From an uncultured Roseobacter sp. (GTDB lineage Bacteria > Pseudomonadota > Alphaproteobacteria > Rhodobacterales > Rhodobacteraceae), in assembly GCF_947493125.1 (NCBI RefSeq), contig NZ_CANLQB010000001.1:310001-374000 (forward strand): 64,000 nucleotides of DNA, in the 5' to 3' direction. The translations under genes were made by a program, and so were the position numbers. Below are positions 7,648-16,551 of this stretch, piece by piece (the first letter of the stretch is position 1; every line of letters starts with the position of its first letter). The notes below the pieces were generated by a model, which was given only the letters and a program-made list of their open reading frames with translations, had not been told where the DNA came from and did no database searches.

Positions 7648-8682
7648 CTAGGTCACCGCCCAGTCGAGGGGGAAGCCGGGGTCGAAGACGGTGACGGGGC
7701 CGTCGTCGGTGATGATATGGTCGGGGTAGCTGGCGCCGGTTTTGGCGAGGGTCAGGGTGTCGTCGTTGGGTGGCAGGCCGTAGAAGGCGGGGCCGTTCAG
7801 CGAGGTGAAGGCTTCGAGGCGGTCGAGCGCGCCCTCCTCCTCGAAGATCTGGGCGAGGATCGAGAGCGTATTGGGCGCGGTGAAGCAGCCCGCGCAGCCG
7901 CGGGGCAGGAGCTTGTTGGCATCGGTGTGCGGAGCTGAGTCGGTGCCGAGGAAGAAGCGGGCCGCGCCGGAGGTGGCGGCCTCGCGCAGGGCGAGGCGGT
8001 GCTCCTCGCGTTTGGCGACGGGCAGGCAGTAGTAATGCGGTTTGATGCCGCCTGCGAGGATGTGGTTGCGGTTGATCACCAGGTGGTGCGTGGTGATCGT
8101 GGCGCCCAGGGTGTCGTCCTGGTCGCGGGCGTAGTCGACCGCGTTGGAGGTGGTGATGTGTTCCATCACCACGCGCAGGCCGGGGGTCGCGCGGCGGATC
8201 GGGTCGAGCACGCGGTCGATGAAGACGGCCTCGCGGTCGAAGATGTCGATGTCGGCGTCAGTGACCTCGCCGTGCACGCAGAGCGGCAGGCCGATCTCGG
8301 CCATCTTCTCGAGCACCGGGCGGACTTTGTCGAAGTCTTTGACACCACTGGCGGAATTCGTGGTGGCGCCTGCGGGGTAGAGTTTGACCGCATGCACGAG
8401 GCCGGAGGCTTGGGCGGCGGCCACATCGGCAGGGTCGGTGTCTTCGGTGAGGTAGAGCGTCATCAGCGGGGTGAAGGTGGCACCTGTCGGCAGGGCGGCG
8501 AGAATGCGGTCGCGGTAGGCGCGGGCGTCCGCAGCAGTGACCACGGGCGGCACGAGGTTCGGCATGATGATCGCGCGGGCGAAATGGCGGGTGGTTTCGG
8601 GCAGGACCGCGCGCAGCATGGCGCCATCGCGCAGGTGCAGGTGCCAATCGTCGGGGCGGCGGAGGGTCAGGGTCTGGCTCAT
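7648..8682 (-). CDS. pyrC: Dihydroorotase (class II)
   Basis: PyrC closes carbamoyl-aspartate to dihydroorotate, the third step of pyrimidine synthesis. The metal-binding HxH motif is in [13 protein letters not shown] near the amino terminus. The carboxylated lysine lies in [14 protein letters not shown], and later ligands are in VMEHITT and [11 protein letters not shown]. At 344 residues it has the size of the short homodimeric class II enzymes. It leads the pyrC-pyrE run on the minus strand. Confidence 0.95.
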   Translation of the reverse strand: MSQTLTLRRPDDWHLHLRDGAMLRAVLPETTRHFARAIIMPNLVPPVVTAADARAYRDRILAALPTGATFTPLMTLYLTEDTDPADVAAAQASGLVHAVKLYPAGATTNSASGVKDFDKVRPVLEKMAEIGLPLCVHGEVTDADIDIFDREAVFIDRVLDPIRRATPGLRVVMEHITTSNAVDYARDQDDTLGATITTHHLVINRNHILAGGIKPHYYCLPVAKREEHRLALREAATSGAARFFLGTDSAPHTDANKLLPRGCAGCFTAPNTLSILAQIFEEEGALDRLEAFTSLNGPAFYGLPPNDDTLTLAKTGASYPDHIITDDGPVTVFDPGFPLDWAVT

Positions 8683-8720
8683 GATCCTGCGCTAGCACAG
8701 CTGCGCGGGCAGGGCCAGCA

Positions 8721-9650
8721 TCAGACGGCCGGGGCGCCGCGCACCTGTTCCAGCCGGTGGGCGAAGCGGGGCGCGGTGTGGCGCCGGAGCACCGCGCGGC
8801 AGAGCAGTTCGACCCGGCGCGGGTGGGTGCCGGGGTTCAGGCGGGTCAGCAGGCGGCGCAGGTAGGGCATGTGATCGCGCCGCGCGCGCAACAGCTGTCC
8901 GACGCGCTGTGGCGTGAGCCTGTCGCCCGCGGCGGCGGAGAGCAGTTCGGCCAGACAGCCCATGTGCAAAAGATCGCTCTGCAGCATGCCGCCCATTCCG
9001 CGCGCCCGCAGCAGCGTCACATGGGGGCGGGCGCAAAGGGCCGCGTGCATGGCGTCTTCCCTCTGGTCGGGGTCGAAGAGGATGAAGGCGTCCCGGGCGG
9101 CGTCGAGCATATCGGGGGCATAGCCGTAGCGGTCGGTGAAGCTGGTGCGGCGCATCCCGACAAAGCGCCTGTCCCAGGCGGCGAGGCCGGGATCGAGCGT
9201 GGCCTGCGGCTGGAGCGCGACGACCGTGGCGCCAGGGGCGGCCACCGAGAAAGCGGCAGCGGCATAGCCACAGGGGCCGGCGCCGTAGAACAGCACCCGG
9301 TCAAAGCCGTCGAAGACGCCATCGTCCACAAGCGCGTCCATATGGGCAAAGACCGCCGCATCGCGGAACCAGGTGTCGCCGTCGCTGATCAGGCCCAGGT
9401 GCGACCAGTCAAAGCGGTGCGCCGCATCCCAGCCCAGCGGATAGCCGTGCGGCGAGAGCGCCTGGATCGCCCGATGGTTTTCGAAGGAGACCAGAAGGGT
9501 CGGGCCGCTCTTGACATAGACGGCGCCGTGGCGCGGGCCGAGCCGGGTCAGGGACCCGCGGGCGCTGACCAGAGCGGACACGCCCGACAGCCAGCCCTGC
9601 CAGGGCAGCTCCCCAAGCGACTGCTCGAAATCCACGGCTGTTTGCGGCAT
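8721..9650 (-). CDS. Conserved protein of unknown function
   Basis: This 309-residue soluble protein has no signal peptide or membrane helix. A central glycine-rich turn after a hydrophobic strand (RVLFYGAGPCGYAAAAFSVAA, near residue 120-140) looks like a Rossmann-type nucleotide or cofactor site. Proteins like this in roseobacters are often labelled phosphoadenosine phosphosulfate reductase, but I see no PAPS-reductase motif and would not keep that name. It lies 24 bp downstream of the glycosyltransferase gene on the same strand, so the two may act together. Confidence 0.7.
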   Translation of the reverse strand: MPQTAVDFEQSLGELPWQGWLSGVSALVSARGSLTRLGPRHGAVYVKSGPTLLVSFENHRAIQALSPHGYPLGWDAAHRFDWSHLGLISDGDTWFRDAAVFAHMDALVDDGVFDGFDRVLFYGAGPCGYAAAAFSVAAPGATVVALQPQATLDPGLAAWDRRFVGMRRTSFTDRYGYAPDMLDAARDAFILFDPDQREDAMHAALCARPHVTLLRARGMGGMLQSDLLHMGCLAELLSAAAGDRLTPQRVGQLLRARRDHMPYLRRLLTRLNPGTHPRRVELLCRAVLRRHTAPRFAHRLEQVRGAPAV

Positions 9651-9674
9651 GGCGCGCGTCTCCCCCCTTTGCGG

Positions 9675-10784
9675 TCATACGTCGGGGGGGCTGCGTTTGT
9701 AAACCGGAGGAGGGGATCGCTCGCTGTTGATGTTCTGGCCGTCCTGCAGCGCGAAGTGGGTCAGGTGCTGTGCCGCCTCGCGCGAGATCGGGTGCGACGG
9801 TGGCGCCATGAGCAGGCGCGCATAGAGGGCGCGAAACGTCTCCTGCCGCATCAGCGCTTCGAAGCGGGCCTTGCGCCAGGCCACCGCTTCGGCGTGCAGG
9901 CGGGCCAGGGTGGCGTCGGCCATCAGGTCGGCCCGCAGCGCATCGCGTCCGGGTTTCAGGGCGTCGATGGAGGTATCCTCTTCGGTGGTAAAGTTGCGCT
10001 CCACCCAGTAGTCGAGCGCCAGAGGCACATCCGCATGCACCGCGCGCCCGCGATCCGCCTTGAGCACGAAGCTTTCCATGTCGCCCAGCGGATAGTGATT
10101 GAGTTGCACCAGACCATAGTTCGGCTGGCCGTAGTCGGAAAACACGCGGCGGGTTTTGAAGGGGCCGCCGAGGGTGCGGCCCTCGCCGTCCATCCAGCGG
10201 GCGTTGTCGAGCCGGTCGCGGTTGGGCGCCTTGGGGCGGTGCACGCCGAGTTTTCCGTAGATGCCGTCGTTGCGGTAGAGCGTCTTGAACATGACCGCGC
10301 GCCAGGGCCAGAAGATCACCTCGGGCGCGCAGCGGGTGAAGCGCTCGGTCACGGGGATGTCGTCGTAGCGGGCGTGGCCTGCGTTGCCGAAGAGCCGCCA
10401 GGTGAGGGTGATCGCTGTGGCGTCGGGCAAAGTTTCGAGCAGCGCGGGCAGGGTGTTGTCGCCGGTCTTCACGTTCACGAATTCGTCGATGTCCAGCGGC
10501 AGGAGCCAGTGGGCGTTTGTGACAAGCGGGTGTTTGTCGGCCAGTTTCAGCGCGGTGAACTGGATGCCGCGGTTGCCGTAAGGCCCCTCATTGCGCAGAT
10601 GCGCGAGCCAGCCCATCTCGGCCAGGCGGTCGAGCATGGCATCGGTGCCATCGTCGCAGGCGTTGGAGCAGACGACAAAATCGGTGACACCCGCCGCGCG
10701 GTGATGCGCGAGCCAGTCCAGCAGGAAGGCAGCCTCGTTGCGCACGGTCAGGACGGCGGTGATCTTGGGTGCTGGCTCAGCCAT
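9675..10784 (-). CDS. Glycosyltransferase family 2-type protein
   Basis: The protein starts with the classical GT-A opening KITAVLTVRNEAAFLLDWLAHH. It then has VCSNACDDGTDAMLDRL and a metal-binding DxD-like site in LLPLDIDEFVNV, the layout of the Glyco_tranf_2_4 group. It is cytoplasmic, with no membrane segment. The start chosen (MAEPAPKITAV) is the closest to the domain; in-frame ATGs at 10799 and 10808 are possible. The acceptor is unknown. It pairs with the unknown gene at 8721-9650. Confidence 0.8.
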   Translation of the reverse strand: MAEPAPKITAVLTVRNEAAFLLDWLAHHRAAGVTDFVVCSNACDDGTDAMLDRLAEMGWLAHLRNEGPYGNRGIQFTALKLADKHPLVTNAHWLLPLDIDEFVNVKTGDNTLPALLETLPDATAITLTWRLFGNAGHARYDDIPVTERFTRCAPEVIFWPWRAVMFKTLYRNDGIYGKLGVHRPKAPNRDRLDNARWMDGEGRTLGGPFKTRRVFSDYGQPNYGLVQLNHYPLGDMESFVLKADRGRAVHADVPLALDYWVERNFTTEEDTSIDALKPGRDALRADLMADATLARLHAEAVAWRKARFEALMRQETFRALYARLLMAPPSHPISREAAQHLTHFALQDGQNINSERSPPPVYKRSPPDV

Positions 10785-10954
10785 GGGCGGGGCGGGCATG
10801 CAGGGCACTCATGGGGGACCCGGTCCTCGTTTGGCAGCGTGTCGGTGACCATGGCAGGCGCGACGCGCGCCGTCAACGTAGACCAAAAGCCCCCCTCTGC
10901 GTGCTTGACCCGCCAGGCGTGGGATGCAGGTATCAAAGTCAAAGAGGAGGACCC

Positions 10955-11863
10955 ATGGCCGGAGTTGAGACGATTGATGCCGTGCAGGAGATGCTGGCAG
11001 CAGAGGGCTATGTCTGTGATCGGGCGCTGGGCACCGTGGTGTTTCTGGCGCTGCGGCTGGGGCGCCCGCTGTTTCTGGAGGGCGAGGCGGGGGTCGGCAA
11101 GACCGAGATCGCCAAGGCGCTGGCGGCGGGGTTGAACCGGCGGCTCATTCGGTTGCAGTGCTATGAGGGGCTGGACGCGGCGACCGCTGTTTACGAGTGG
11201 AATTTTCCGGCGCAGATGGTGGCCATTCGCACGGCGGAGGCGGCGGGTGGCGCCGAGCGGGCGGAACTGCAGGCGGAGTTGTTCAGCGATGAATATCTGA
11301 TCGAGCGGCCTTTGCTAGAGGCGATGCGGCCCGATGAGAACGGCGCGCCGGTGCTGCTCATCGACGAGCTGGACCGCACCGATGAGCCTTTCGAGGCATT
11401 TCTGCTGGAGGCGCTGAGCGATTTTCAGGTGACGATCCCGGAGCTGGGGACGATCAAGGCGCCGGAGCCGCCTGTTGTGATCCTCACCTCGAACCGGACG
11501 CGCGAGGTGCATGACGCGCTGAAGCGGCGGTGTCTCTATCATTGGGTGGATTATCCGGATTTCGACCGCGAGATGGAGATCCTCGCCGCGCGGGCACCCG
11601 AGGCGGCGGAGGCGTTGAGCCGCGAGGTTGTGGCCTTCGTGCAGCAGCTGCGCACGGAGGATCTGTTTAAGAAGCCGGGCGTGGCCGAGACCATCGATTG
11701 GGCGAAATGCCTGCTGGCGCTGGATGTGATCAATCTGAGCCCCGAGGTCATTGCCGATACGCTGGGGGCGATCCTGAAGTATCAGGACGACATCCAGAAG
11801 CTGCAGGGCTCGGAAGCCAAGCGCATCCTGGAAGAGGTCAAGAGCAGCCTGATGCCTGCGTGA
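10955..11863 (+). CDS. MoxR-family AAA+ ATPase
   Basis: MoxR ATPases are AAA+ chaperones that remodel partners, usually together with a VWA protein. Here Walker A is GEAGVGKTE (residues 43-51), Walker B is VLLIDELDR, and sensor 1 is VVILTSNRTRE, all intact in 302 residues. The ATG at 10955 follows a strong ribosome site (AGAGGAGG at 10943-10950). The sequence is of the CoxD-like type, and a CoxE-like VWA gene follows at 12612 with one extra gene between. The pair probably matures a metalloenzyme or membrane complex; the target is unknown. Confidence 0.88.
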   Translation: MAGVETIDAVQEMLAAEGYVCDRALGTVVFLALRLGRPLFLEGEAGVGKTEIAKALAAGLNRRLIRLQCYEGLDAATAVYEWNFPAQMVAIRTAEAAGGAERAELQAELFSDEYLIERPLLEAMRPDENGAPVLLIDELDRTDEPFEAFLLEALSDFQVTIPELGTIKAPEPPVVILTSNRTREVHDALKRRCLYHWVDYPDFDREMEILAARAPEAAEALSREVVAFVQQLRTEDLFKKPGVAETIDWAKCLLALDVINLSPEVIADTLGAILKYQDDIQKLQGSEAKRILEEVKSSLMPA

Positions 11864-11907
11864 CAGGTCGCCGGGGTGTGTTAACGTGACACCGGGGGAT
11901 TTGATCT

Positions 11908-12603
11908 ATGGAGTTTGAACCAATCAGTTCGGCGCGCATGTTGGCCTTGATGGCGGCCGGCGGGCTCTTTGCCGCGGCAGGGCTCTACATGATGCTGCGG
12001 CCCAAGCCGCAAGGCGTTGCAAAACTTGAGCTTTTTGGACTGAAGTTCGAAAGCTCCTCGGCGGGTCTGCTTGTCTTCATCATTGGGGCTGCGTTTCTTG
12101 CGGTGACCTTGTTTGTCCCCGAAAAAAGCGAAACCGCCCAGCCGGACCAGCCCGTCGCGCCCGCACCGACGGAGAATGTGGCAGTCGGACAGCAGCCCCG
12201 GCCAAGCGCTCCGGGGGACAGTGATCTGTCGCTTGTGGCCTTGCCCGCGGGAGAAGTCGTGAAAGAGGTCGAAGCCAATGACACGGTGCAGACGCCGAAT
12301 ATTCTGGCCATCGGACAGAGGGTCACCGGCGCCTTCGACAGTTCCGACACGGACTGGTTCGCGCTGCGCACACCCGAAGACGGGTTTGCCGGACACGAGA
12401 TCATGCTGCGCCACATCAGCGGGAGTTACACCCGTGTGGATGTGTTCAACGCCCGGGAAGAATACAAGGGGTACGTCGAGACCAGAAATGGTGCGGAGTA
12501 CCTGACGATTTCCTCCGACTTTCCCGTTTGGCTTTATCTGAAGGTGTACCAGCGTCATGTGGGTGGCGGGGAATACGAACTGGCCGTGTTGCCGCCGAAA
12601 TAG
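11908..12603 (+). CDS. Membrane-anchored protein with PPC-like domain
   Basis: The 231 residues start with two hydrophobic segments (about 9-28 and 50-70), followed by a Pro/Ala/Gln-rich linker. The rest is a beta-rich domain, EVEANDTVQTPNILAIGQRV, with SDTDWFALRTPEDG and VWLYLKVY. The ExEpNDt...G.....dsDwF pattern is characteristic of bacterial pre-peptidase C-terminal (PPC) domains, which are usually extracytoplasmic. It sits between the MoxR and VWA genes with short gaps on both sides (44 and 8 bp), so co-transcription is likely. Confidence 0.65.
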   Translation: MEFEPISSARMLALMAAGGLFAAAGLYMMLRPKPQGVAKLELFGLKFESSSAGLLVFIIGAAFLAVTLFVPEKSETAQPDQPVAPAPTENVAVGQQPRPSAPGDSDLSLVALPAGEVVKEVEANDTVQTPNILAIGQRVTGAFDSSDTDWFALRTPEDGFAGHEIMLRHISGSYTRVDVFNAREEYKGYVETRNGAEYLTISSDFPVWLYLKVYQRHVGGGEYELAVLPPK

Positions 12604-12611
12604 GGGACCAG

Positions 12612-13874
12612 ATGCCTGAATACGCACCGCTTGAGCTGCCGGAAAACCCACGGCTGGCTGGTAATATCACGCATTTTGCGCGCGCGTTGCGGCGCGCCGG
12701 GCTGCCGATTGGGCCGGGGCGGGTGATTGATGCGATCCGGGCGGTGGAGGCGGCGGGGTTTACCGACAAGCGTGATTTCTACTGGACGCTGCATGCCTGT
12801 TTCGTGAACCGGCCCGAGCATCGGTTGGTGTTTGGTCAGATCTTTCGGCTCTACTGGCGCGATCCGCGGTATCTGGAGCATATGATGTCCTACATGATCC
12901 CGGCGGTGCGGGGCGTGCAGGAGGATCGGCGCGCGCAGTCGGCGGAGAAACGGGCGGCGGAGGCGCTGCTTGACGGCGCCGAGGCGCCGGATTTTGGCGA
13001 CGGCGCAGAGGAGGACACAGGCGAGACGGAGATCGAGATCGACGCGAGCCTGACGATGTCCTCCGAGGAGCGACTGCGCAGCCTGGATTTCGAACAGATG
13101 AGCACGGGCGAAATGGCGGCGGCGAAGCGGATGCTGGCCAAGCTGAACCTGCCGGTGCCGCCGATCCTGTCGCGCCGGGCACAGGCGGACCCGCTGGGGC
13201 GCCGGGTCGATGCGGCGCGGACCTTGCGCGGGGCGATGCGGCAGGGGGGCGAGCTTTACCGGATCGCGCGCCGGGCGCCACGTCCGCGCTGGCCGAACCT
13301 GGTGGTGCTCTGTGATATTTCCGGGTCCATGAGCCAGTATTCGCGGGTGGTGCTGCATTTTTTGCATGCGGTGGCCAATGCGAAGGGGGCAGGCTGGGCC
13401 AAGGTGCATGCCTTCACCTTTGGCACCCGACTGACGAACATCACCCGGCATCTGAAGCATCGCGACGTGGATGCGGCGCTGGCTGCCGCCGGGGCCGAGG
13501 CGCAGGACTGGGAGGGTGGGACGCGGATCGGCGACTGTCTGACCGCGTTCAACCGCGACTGGTCGCGGCGGGTGATGGGGCAGGGCGCGGTGGTTTTGTT
13601 GATCACCGATGGGCTGGATCGCGATGATCCGGAGGCTTTGGAACGGCAGATGGAGCGGTTGCATCTCTCGGCGCGCCGGTTGATCTGGTTGAACCCCTTG
13701 TTGCGCTGGGAGGGGTTTGCGCCGAAAGCGCGCGGGATTGCGGCGATGCTGCCGCATGTGGACAGCTTTCGCGCCGGGCATTCGATTGCCTCGCTGGAGG
13801 ATCTGGCGGTGTCGCTGTCGCGGCCCGACGACATGGGTGAGAAGGCGCGGCTGATGCGGGCTTTGGTGTCTTAG
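12612..13874 (+). CDS. CoxE-like VWA domain protein
   Basis: This 420-residue protein has an alpha-helical amino-terminal half and a carboxy-terminal von Willebrand A domain with an intact metal site (CDISGSMSQYS, then GGTRIGDCL and ITDGLDRDD). This layout is that of CoxE-like partners of MoxR/CoxD ATPases, where ATPase and VWA protein together insert cofactors or assemble complexes. An acidic low-complexity stretch (GDGAEEDTGETEIEID) separates the halves. The ATG at 12612 was chosen; an upstream start would overlap the preceding gene. Confidence 0.85.
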   Translation: MPEYAPLELPENPRLAGNITHFARALRRAGLPIGPGRVIDAIRAVEAAGFTDKRDFYWTLHACFVNRPEHRLVFGQIFRLYWRDPRYLEHMMSYMIPAVRGVQEDRRAQSAEKRAAEALLDGAEAPDFGDGAEEDTGETEIEIDASLTMSSEERLRSLDFEQMSTGEMAAAKRMLAKLNLPVPPILSRRAQADPLGRRVDAARTLRGAMRQGGELYRIARRAPRPRWPNLVVLCDISGSMSQYSRVVLHFLHAVANAKGAGWAKVHAFTFGTRLTNITRHLKHRDVDAALAAAGAEAQDWEGGTRIGDCLTAFNRDWSRRVMGQGAVVLLITDGLDRDDPEALERQMERLHLSARRLIWLNPLLRWEGFAPKARGIAAMLPHVDSFRAGHSIASLEDLAVSLSRPDDMGEKARLMRALVS

Positions 13875-13947
13875 GACTGTGAAGCGGAGCGCGCTGGCGC
13901 GCGCATTTCATGTTTTATTTGGCGCTTCGGGCTCACCGTCCCAGATG

Positions 13948-14105
13948 GGTCCGGAGCCGCCCGCGCATTTGGGTCCTTGCCTGACGGGCGCGCCGCGTCG
14001 GTCAAGCGCAATGGCGGTTTCCGCTGCGCGGAGCCTCCGCAATTCCGCTTGACCGCCCCGCCTTGCCCCCGTCCGACCGGCCCCATGCGAGGGCGGCTCC
14101 GGACC
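13948..14105. repeat. Nested long inverted repeat between convergent genes
   Basis: The outer arms at 13948-13968 and 14085-14105 are complementary at 20 of 21 positions. Inside them a second pair, 14000-14017 and 14037-14054, matches at 16 of 18. The whole 158 bp fills the 236-bp gap between the VWA gene and purL, which converge on it. It could act as a bidirectional terminator, or be a mobile repeat (REP/BIME-like). No T-run is present, so intrinsic termination in the simple sense is unlikely. Confidence 0.6.
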
Positions 14106-14110
14106 AGAGG

Positions 14111-16270
14111 TCAGGCAACGGCTTTGGCGAAGCTCTGGTGGTACAGGACGGAGAGCTCCGCGAGCGGGGCGCTTTGCGTGCCGAAGGTGAGCGTGTCGCC
14201 ACCGAAACTGCCGACTTGGGTGAGAGGGACGCCCGCCTTGGTGGCGGCTGTCGTGAGTTCTGCGGCCTGCTCTGGCGTGGCGACGATCAGGTAGCGGGCC
14301 TGATCTTCGGCGAAGAGTTGGGCGGTGTCATCGGTGTCGAGCGTGACGCCGAGGCCCGCAGCCTCGGCCAGCTCGAAGGCGGCCAGCGCGAGGCCGCCGT
14401 CGGAGAGGTCGGTGCAGGCGGCGATTTTTGCGCGGTTGGCGCGGATGAAGTCGCCGTGGGCTTTCTCCTGCGCGAGATCGACTGTGGGGGCATCGCCATC
14501 GCTGCGGCCCAGATGCTCGGCGAGCAGAGCGGATTGGCCGAGGTGGCCTTTGGTTTCGCCCAGGAGCAGGGCCAGGTGGCCGGCGCGGACGTCCATGCTG
14601 ATGACGTCGTCGGTATGGGCGATCAGGCCGACGGCACCAATGGTCGGGGTGGGCAGGATCGCCGCGCCATCGGTCTCGTTGTAGAGCGAGACATTGCCTG
14701 AGACGATGGGCATGTGGAGGGCGGCGACGGCTTCGCCGATGCCTTTGATGGCGCCCACGAATTGCCCCATGATGCGGGGTTTTTCGGGGTTGCCGAAGTT
14801 CATGTTGTCGGTGGTGGCGAGCGGTGTGGCCCCCACGGCGGTGAGATTGCGATAGGCCTCGGCCACCGCCTGTTTGCCGCCTTCGACCGGATTGGCTTGC
14901 ACGTAGCGCGGGGTCACATCAGAGGTGAAGGCGAGCGCCTTGTCGGTGCCGTGCACGCGGATGATGCCCGCGCCCAGGCCGGGCGTACGCACAGTGTCGG
15001 CCATGACCATCGTGTCGTATTGCTCGTAGACCCAGTGCTTGGAGGCGTAATTGGGGCTGGAGAGCAGGGATTTCAGGCCCGCGATAGGGTCGACCTGCGG
15101 CACGTCGGTGAGTGGGGTCGGGCTGGGCGTCTCTTCCCACGGGCGGTCGTATTCGGGGGCAGTGGAGGCGAGTTTCGACAGCGGCAGGTCGGCCTTCACC
15201 TCGCCGTCCAGCATGATCAGGAAGCGGTCTTCCGCGATGGTTTCGCCGACGATGGCGAAATCGAGGTCCCATTTGTCGAAGACGGCTTTCGCTTCGGCTT
15301 CCAGTTCGGGGCGCAGGACCATGAGCATGCGCTCCTGGGATTCCGACAGCATCATCTCGTAGGCGGTCATGGCCTCTTCGCGCACGGGCACGTTTTCGAG
15401 GTCGAGCCGCACGCCGAGGCCGCCCTTGTCGCCCATCTCGACCGCGGAGCAGGTGAGGCCCGCAGCGCCCATGTCCTGGATGGAGATCACGGCACCGGTC
15501 TGCATCAGTTCGAGGGTGGCTTCCATCAGGCGTTTCTCGGTGAAGGGGTCGCCGACCTGCACGGTGGGGCGCTTTTCCTCGATGCTGTCGTCGAACTCAG
15601 CCGACGCCATGGTGGCGCCGCCGACACCATCGCGGCCCGTTTTGGCGCCCAAATAGACCACGGGCATGCCGACACCGGAGGCGGCAGAGTAGAAGATCTT
15701 GTCGGCATCCGCGAGCCCGGCGGCGAAGGCGTTCACGAGGCAGTTGCCGTTGTAGGCCGGGTCGAAGCGGACTTCACCGCCCACCGTTGGCACGCCGAAG
15801 GCATTGCCATAGCCGCCGATGCCTTCCACCACGCCGTTCACCAACTGCCGAGTTTTGGGGTGGGAGGGCGCGCCAAAGCTGAGGCTGTTCATTGCCGCAA
15901 TTGGCCGTGCGCCCATGGTGAAGACATCGCGCAGGATGCCGCCGACGCCGGTGGCCGCACCCTGGTAGGGTTCGATATAGCTGGGGTGGTTGTGGCTTTC
16001 CATCTTGAAGACCACGGCCTGACCGTCGCCGATGTCCACGACGCCCGCGTTCTCGCCGGGGCCGCAGATGACCTGGGGGCCGGTCGTGGGCAGGGTGCGC
16101 AGCCATTTCTTGGAGGATTTGTACGAGCAATGCTCGTTCCACATCGCCGAGAAAATGCCAAGCTCGGTGAAGCTGGGCTCGCGGCCTACGATCTCGAGAA
16201 TGCGGTCGTATTCGTCGGGGCTGAGCCCGTGGCTTGCGATCAGATCCGGTGTGATGGCAGGTTCAGTCAT
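14111..16270 (-). CDS. purL: Phosphoribosylformylglycinamidine synthase II
   Basis: PurL is the ATP-dependent synthetase subunit that converts FGAR to FGAM in purine synthesis, working with PurQ and PurS. At 719 residues it is the small alphaproteobacterial and Gram-positive type. Characteristic segments are [51 protein letters not shown] and the second half ATP-grasp-like repeat [17 protein letters not shown]. purQ and purS are not in the window. Confidence 0.95.
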   Translation of the reverse strand: MTEPAITPDLIASHGLSPDEYDRILEIVGREPSFTELGIFSAMWNEHCSYKSSKKWLRTLPTTGPQVICGPGENAGVVDIGDGQAVVFKMESHNHPSYIEPYQGAATGVGGILRDVFTMGARPIAAMNSLSFGAPSHPKTRQLVNGVVEGIGGYGNAFGVPTVGGEVRFDPAYNGNCLVNAFAAGLADADKIFYSAASGVGMPVVYLGAKTGRDGVGGATMASAEFDDSIEEKRPTVQVGDPFTEKRLMEATLELMQTGAVISIQDMGAAGLTCSAVEMGDKGGLGVRLDLENVPVREEAMTAYEMMLSESQERMLMVLRPELEAEAKAVFDKWDLDFAIVGETIAEDRFLIMLDGEVKADLPLSKLASTAPEYDRPWEETPSPTPLTDVPQVDPIAGLKSLLSSPNYASKHWVYEQYDTMVMADTVRTPGLGAGIIRVHGTDKALAFTSDVTPRYVQANPVEGGKQAVAEAYRNLTAVGATPLATTDNMNFGNPEKPRIMGQFVGAIKGIGEAVAALHMPIVSGNVSLYNETDGAAILPTPTIGAVGLIAHTDDVISMDVRAGHLALLLGETKGHLGQSALLAEHLGRSDGDAPTVDLAQEKAHGDFIRANRAKIAACTDLSDGGLALAAFELAEAAGLGVTLDTDDTAQLFAEDQARYLIVATPEQAAELTTAATKAGVPLTQVGSFGGDTLTFGTQSAPLAELSVLYHQSFAKAVA

Positions 16271-16377
16271 CGCGCAAAACGCCCCCCGTGGCAGATGTTG
16301 CGGGTGTCTTTAGAGGAAGGGCGGGGCGGGGAAAAGGGCAAAGGCCATGCAGGCCGGATGCGTCCGCGCGGGCCTGC
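16271..16377. other. purL upstream region
   Basis: This stretch contains a 7-bp stem (GCAGGCC at about 16348-16354 and GGCCTGC at 16371-16377) with an inner GGA/TCC pair. It abuts the terminator of the small RNA predicted at 16378-16462. It must contain the purL promoter on the minus strand, but I cannot point to a convincing -35/-10 pair. Confidence 0.3.
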
Positions 16378-16462
16378 AAAAAAAAGGCCGAGCACGAAGC
16401 TCGGCCAAGTCCAACAGGGAGGTATGAAGGCAGATGCAGTGCATCCGCTCCTTCATGAGTTC
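16378..16462 (-). ncRNA. Predicted trans-acting small RNA with CCUCCC motif
   Basis: On the minus strand there is a candidate promoter (TTGATC at 16490-16485, 17-bp spacer, TATTTG at 16467-16462). It is followed by a hairpin (arms 16456-16450 and 16430-16424, inner GATGCA/TGCATC), an unpaired ACCTCCCTGTTGG, and a textbook intrinsic terminator (8-bp stem at 16406-16386, then eight T at 16385-16378). The predicted RNA is about 80-85 nt. An exposed CCUCCC, complementary to ribosome-binding sites, is a common targeting motif in alphaproteobacterial small RNAs. The terminator alone could instead end the LysR transcript. Confidence 0.55.
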
Positions 16463-16551
16463 AAATAAGAGGCAGTCTGCACACGATCAAGGCTGATTCA
16501 GAATTGTTTCAGCATGTCTGATATGCGGTTTTTGCATGGCTGACCGTTTGG

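Noticed and set aside
16424-16468. 14-codon open frame on the + strand with GGGAGGT directly before the ATG
   Set aside because: The spacing between the ribosome-like site and ATG is one base, and the same bases form the hairpin and CCUCCC motif of the small RNA on the other strand, which explains them better.
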